A stretch of 6,866 nucleotides of DNA from Bacteroidota bacterium (GTDB lineage Bacteria > Bacteroidota > Bacteroidia > Bacteroidales > SZUA-534): positions 1-6,866 of the forward strand of contig JAIFNJ010000053.1 in NCBI GenBank assembly GCA_020047835.1, given 5' to 3'. Position numbers and translations under genes: made by a program. Positions 6,736 through 6,866 of this stretch are shown one piece after another. The first letter of the stretch is position 1. Each line of letters starts with the position of its first letter. Under the pieces are notes generated by a model, which saw only the letters and a program-made list of their open reading frames with translations, did no database searches and was not told the DNA's origin.

Positions 6736-6866
6736 GGGAAGATTGCTGGGTAGCAGGGTAACAAGGGGGTAGGGTAGAAAGATGGGAAGATGGAATTGGT
6801 GAAAATGGGAAAATGAGAAGGTGGGGAAATGGGAAGTTGAAAAGATTAAAATATTAGAGGTAAATA
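6736..6866 (+). repeat. Purine-rich degenerate G-tract repeat after the lipoprotein gene
   Basis: From just after the lipoprotein stop to the window edge the plus strand is almost all A and G, with repeated variants of GGGAAGATGG and GGGAAAATG spaced about 10-13 bp apart. No open frame with coding character and no hairpin terminator are visible. The composition differs sharply from the AT-rich coding DNA around it. The repeat probably continues beyond the edge, so its full extent and what it borders cannot be seen. Confidence 0.7.
6748..6774 (+). other. Predicted G-quadruplex motif
   Basis: There are four G tracts (GGG 6748-6750, GGG 6756-6758, GGGGG 6765-6769, GGG 6772-6774) with loops of 5, 6 and 2 bases, which satisfies the usual G3+N1-7 rule. 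It begins 13 bp after the lipoprotein stop codon on the coding strand, so it would also be present in that mRNA, where it could stall polymerase or protect the 3' end. Folding is inferred. Confidence 0.5.

Noticed and set aside
1..6866. CRISPR array, tRNA or rRNA gene, insertion sequence, phage or toxin-antitoxin system
   Set aside because: No regularly spaced exact repeats, cloverleaf sequence, transposase or matching gene signatures were seen. The small coupled pair lacks toxin or antitoxin features because one member carries a signal peptide and the other a membrane helix.

Overview
The window looks like Bacteroidota DNA, most likely from a free-living Bacteroidales/Marinilabiliales-type organism, although the sequence alone does not fix the family. 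The evidence is an AT-rich base composition, coding starts without Shine-Dalgarno sequences, a very large TonB-dependent receptor with an N-terminal carboxypeptidase-regulatory-like domain, a secreted partner of a type found in type IX secretion (T9SS) organisms, and a candidate promoter resembling the Bacteroidota TTTG / TAnnTTTG pattern.

Layout, read in the direction of transcription. Most of the window (1-6256) is on the minus strand. Two small genes come first. One encodes a basic secreted protein (6256-5918, probably TTG start). It overlaps by 8 bp a single-pass membrane protein (5925-5557). After a gap of about 120 bp with a candidate promoter comes a 1229-residue outer-membrane TonB-dependent receptor (5434-1745). 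Only 24 bp later a large secreted protein starts (1720) and runs off the left edge. The receptor and the secreted protein almost certainly form one transcription unit. No SusD-type lipoprotein lies between them, so this is not a standard glycan-uptake SusCD pair. The receptor is closer to the Oar-like group, and its partner is probably a cell-surface or extracellular protein whose C-terminal sorting domain would lie outside the window.

On the plus strand, diverging from the small-gene pair across only 29 bp, is a lipoprotein with a Rieske-like [2Fe-2S] fold (6286-6735). Its second cluster box reads C-S-C-C-G-S, with cysteine where a classical Rieske protein has the second histidine ligand. 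The last 131 bp are a purine-rich, G-tract-rich degenerate repeat containing one perfect four-tract G-quadruplex motif just after the lipoprotein stop codon.

I see no RNA gene, CRISPR array, insertion sequence or phage signal. The observations most worth following are the altered Rieske box, the receptor/secreted-protein operon without SusD, the unnamed small coupled gene pair, and the G-rich tail.
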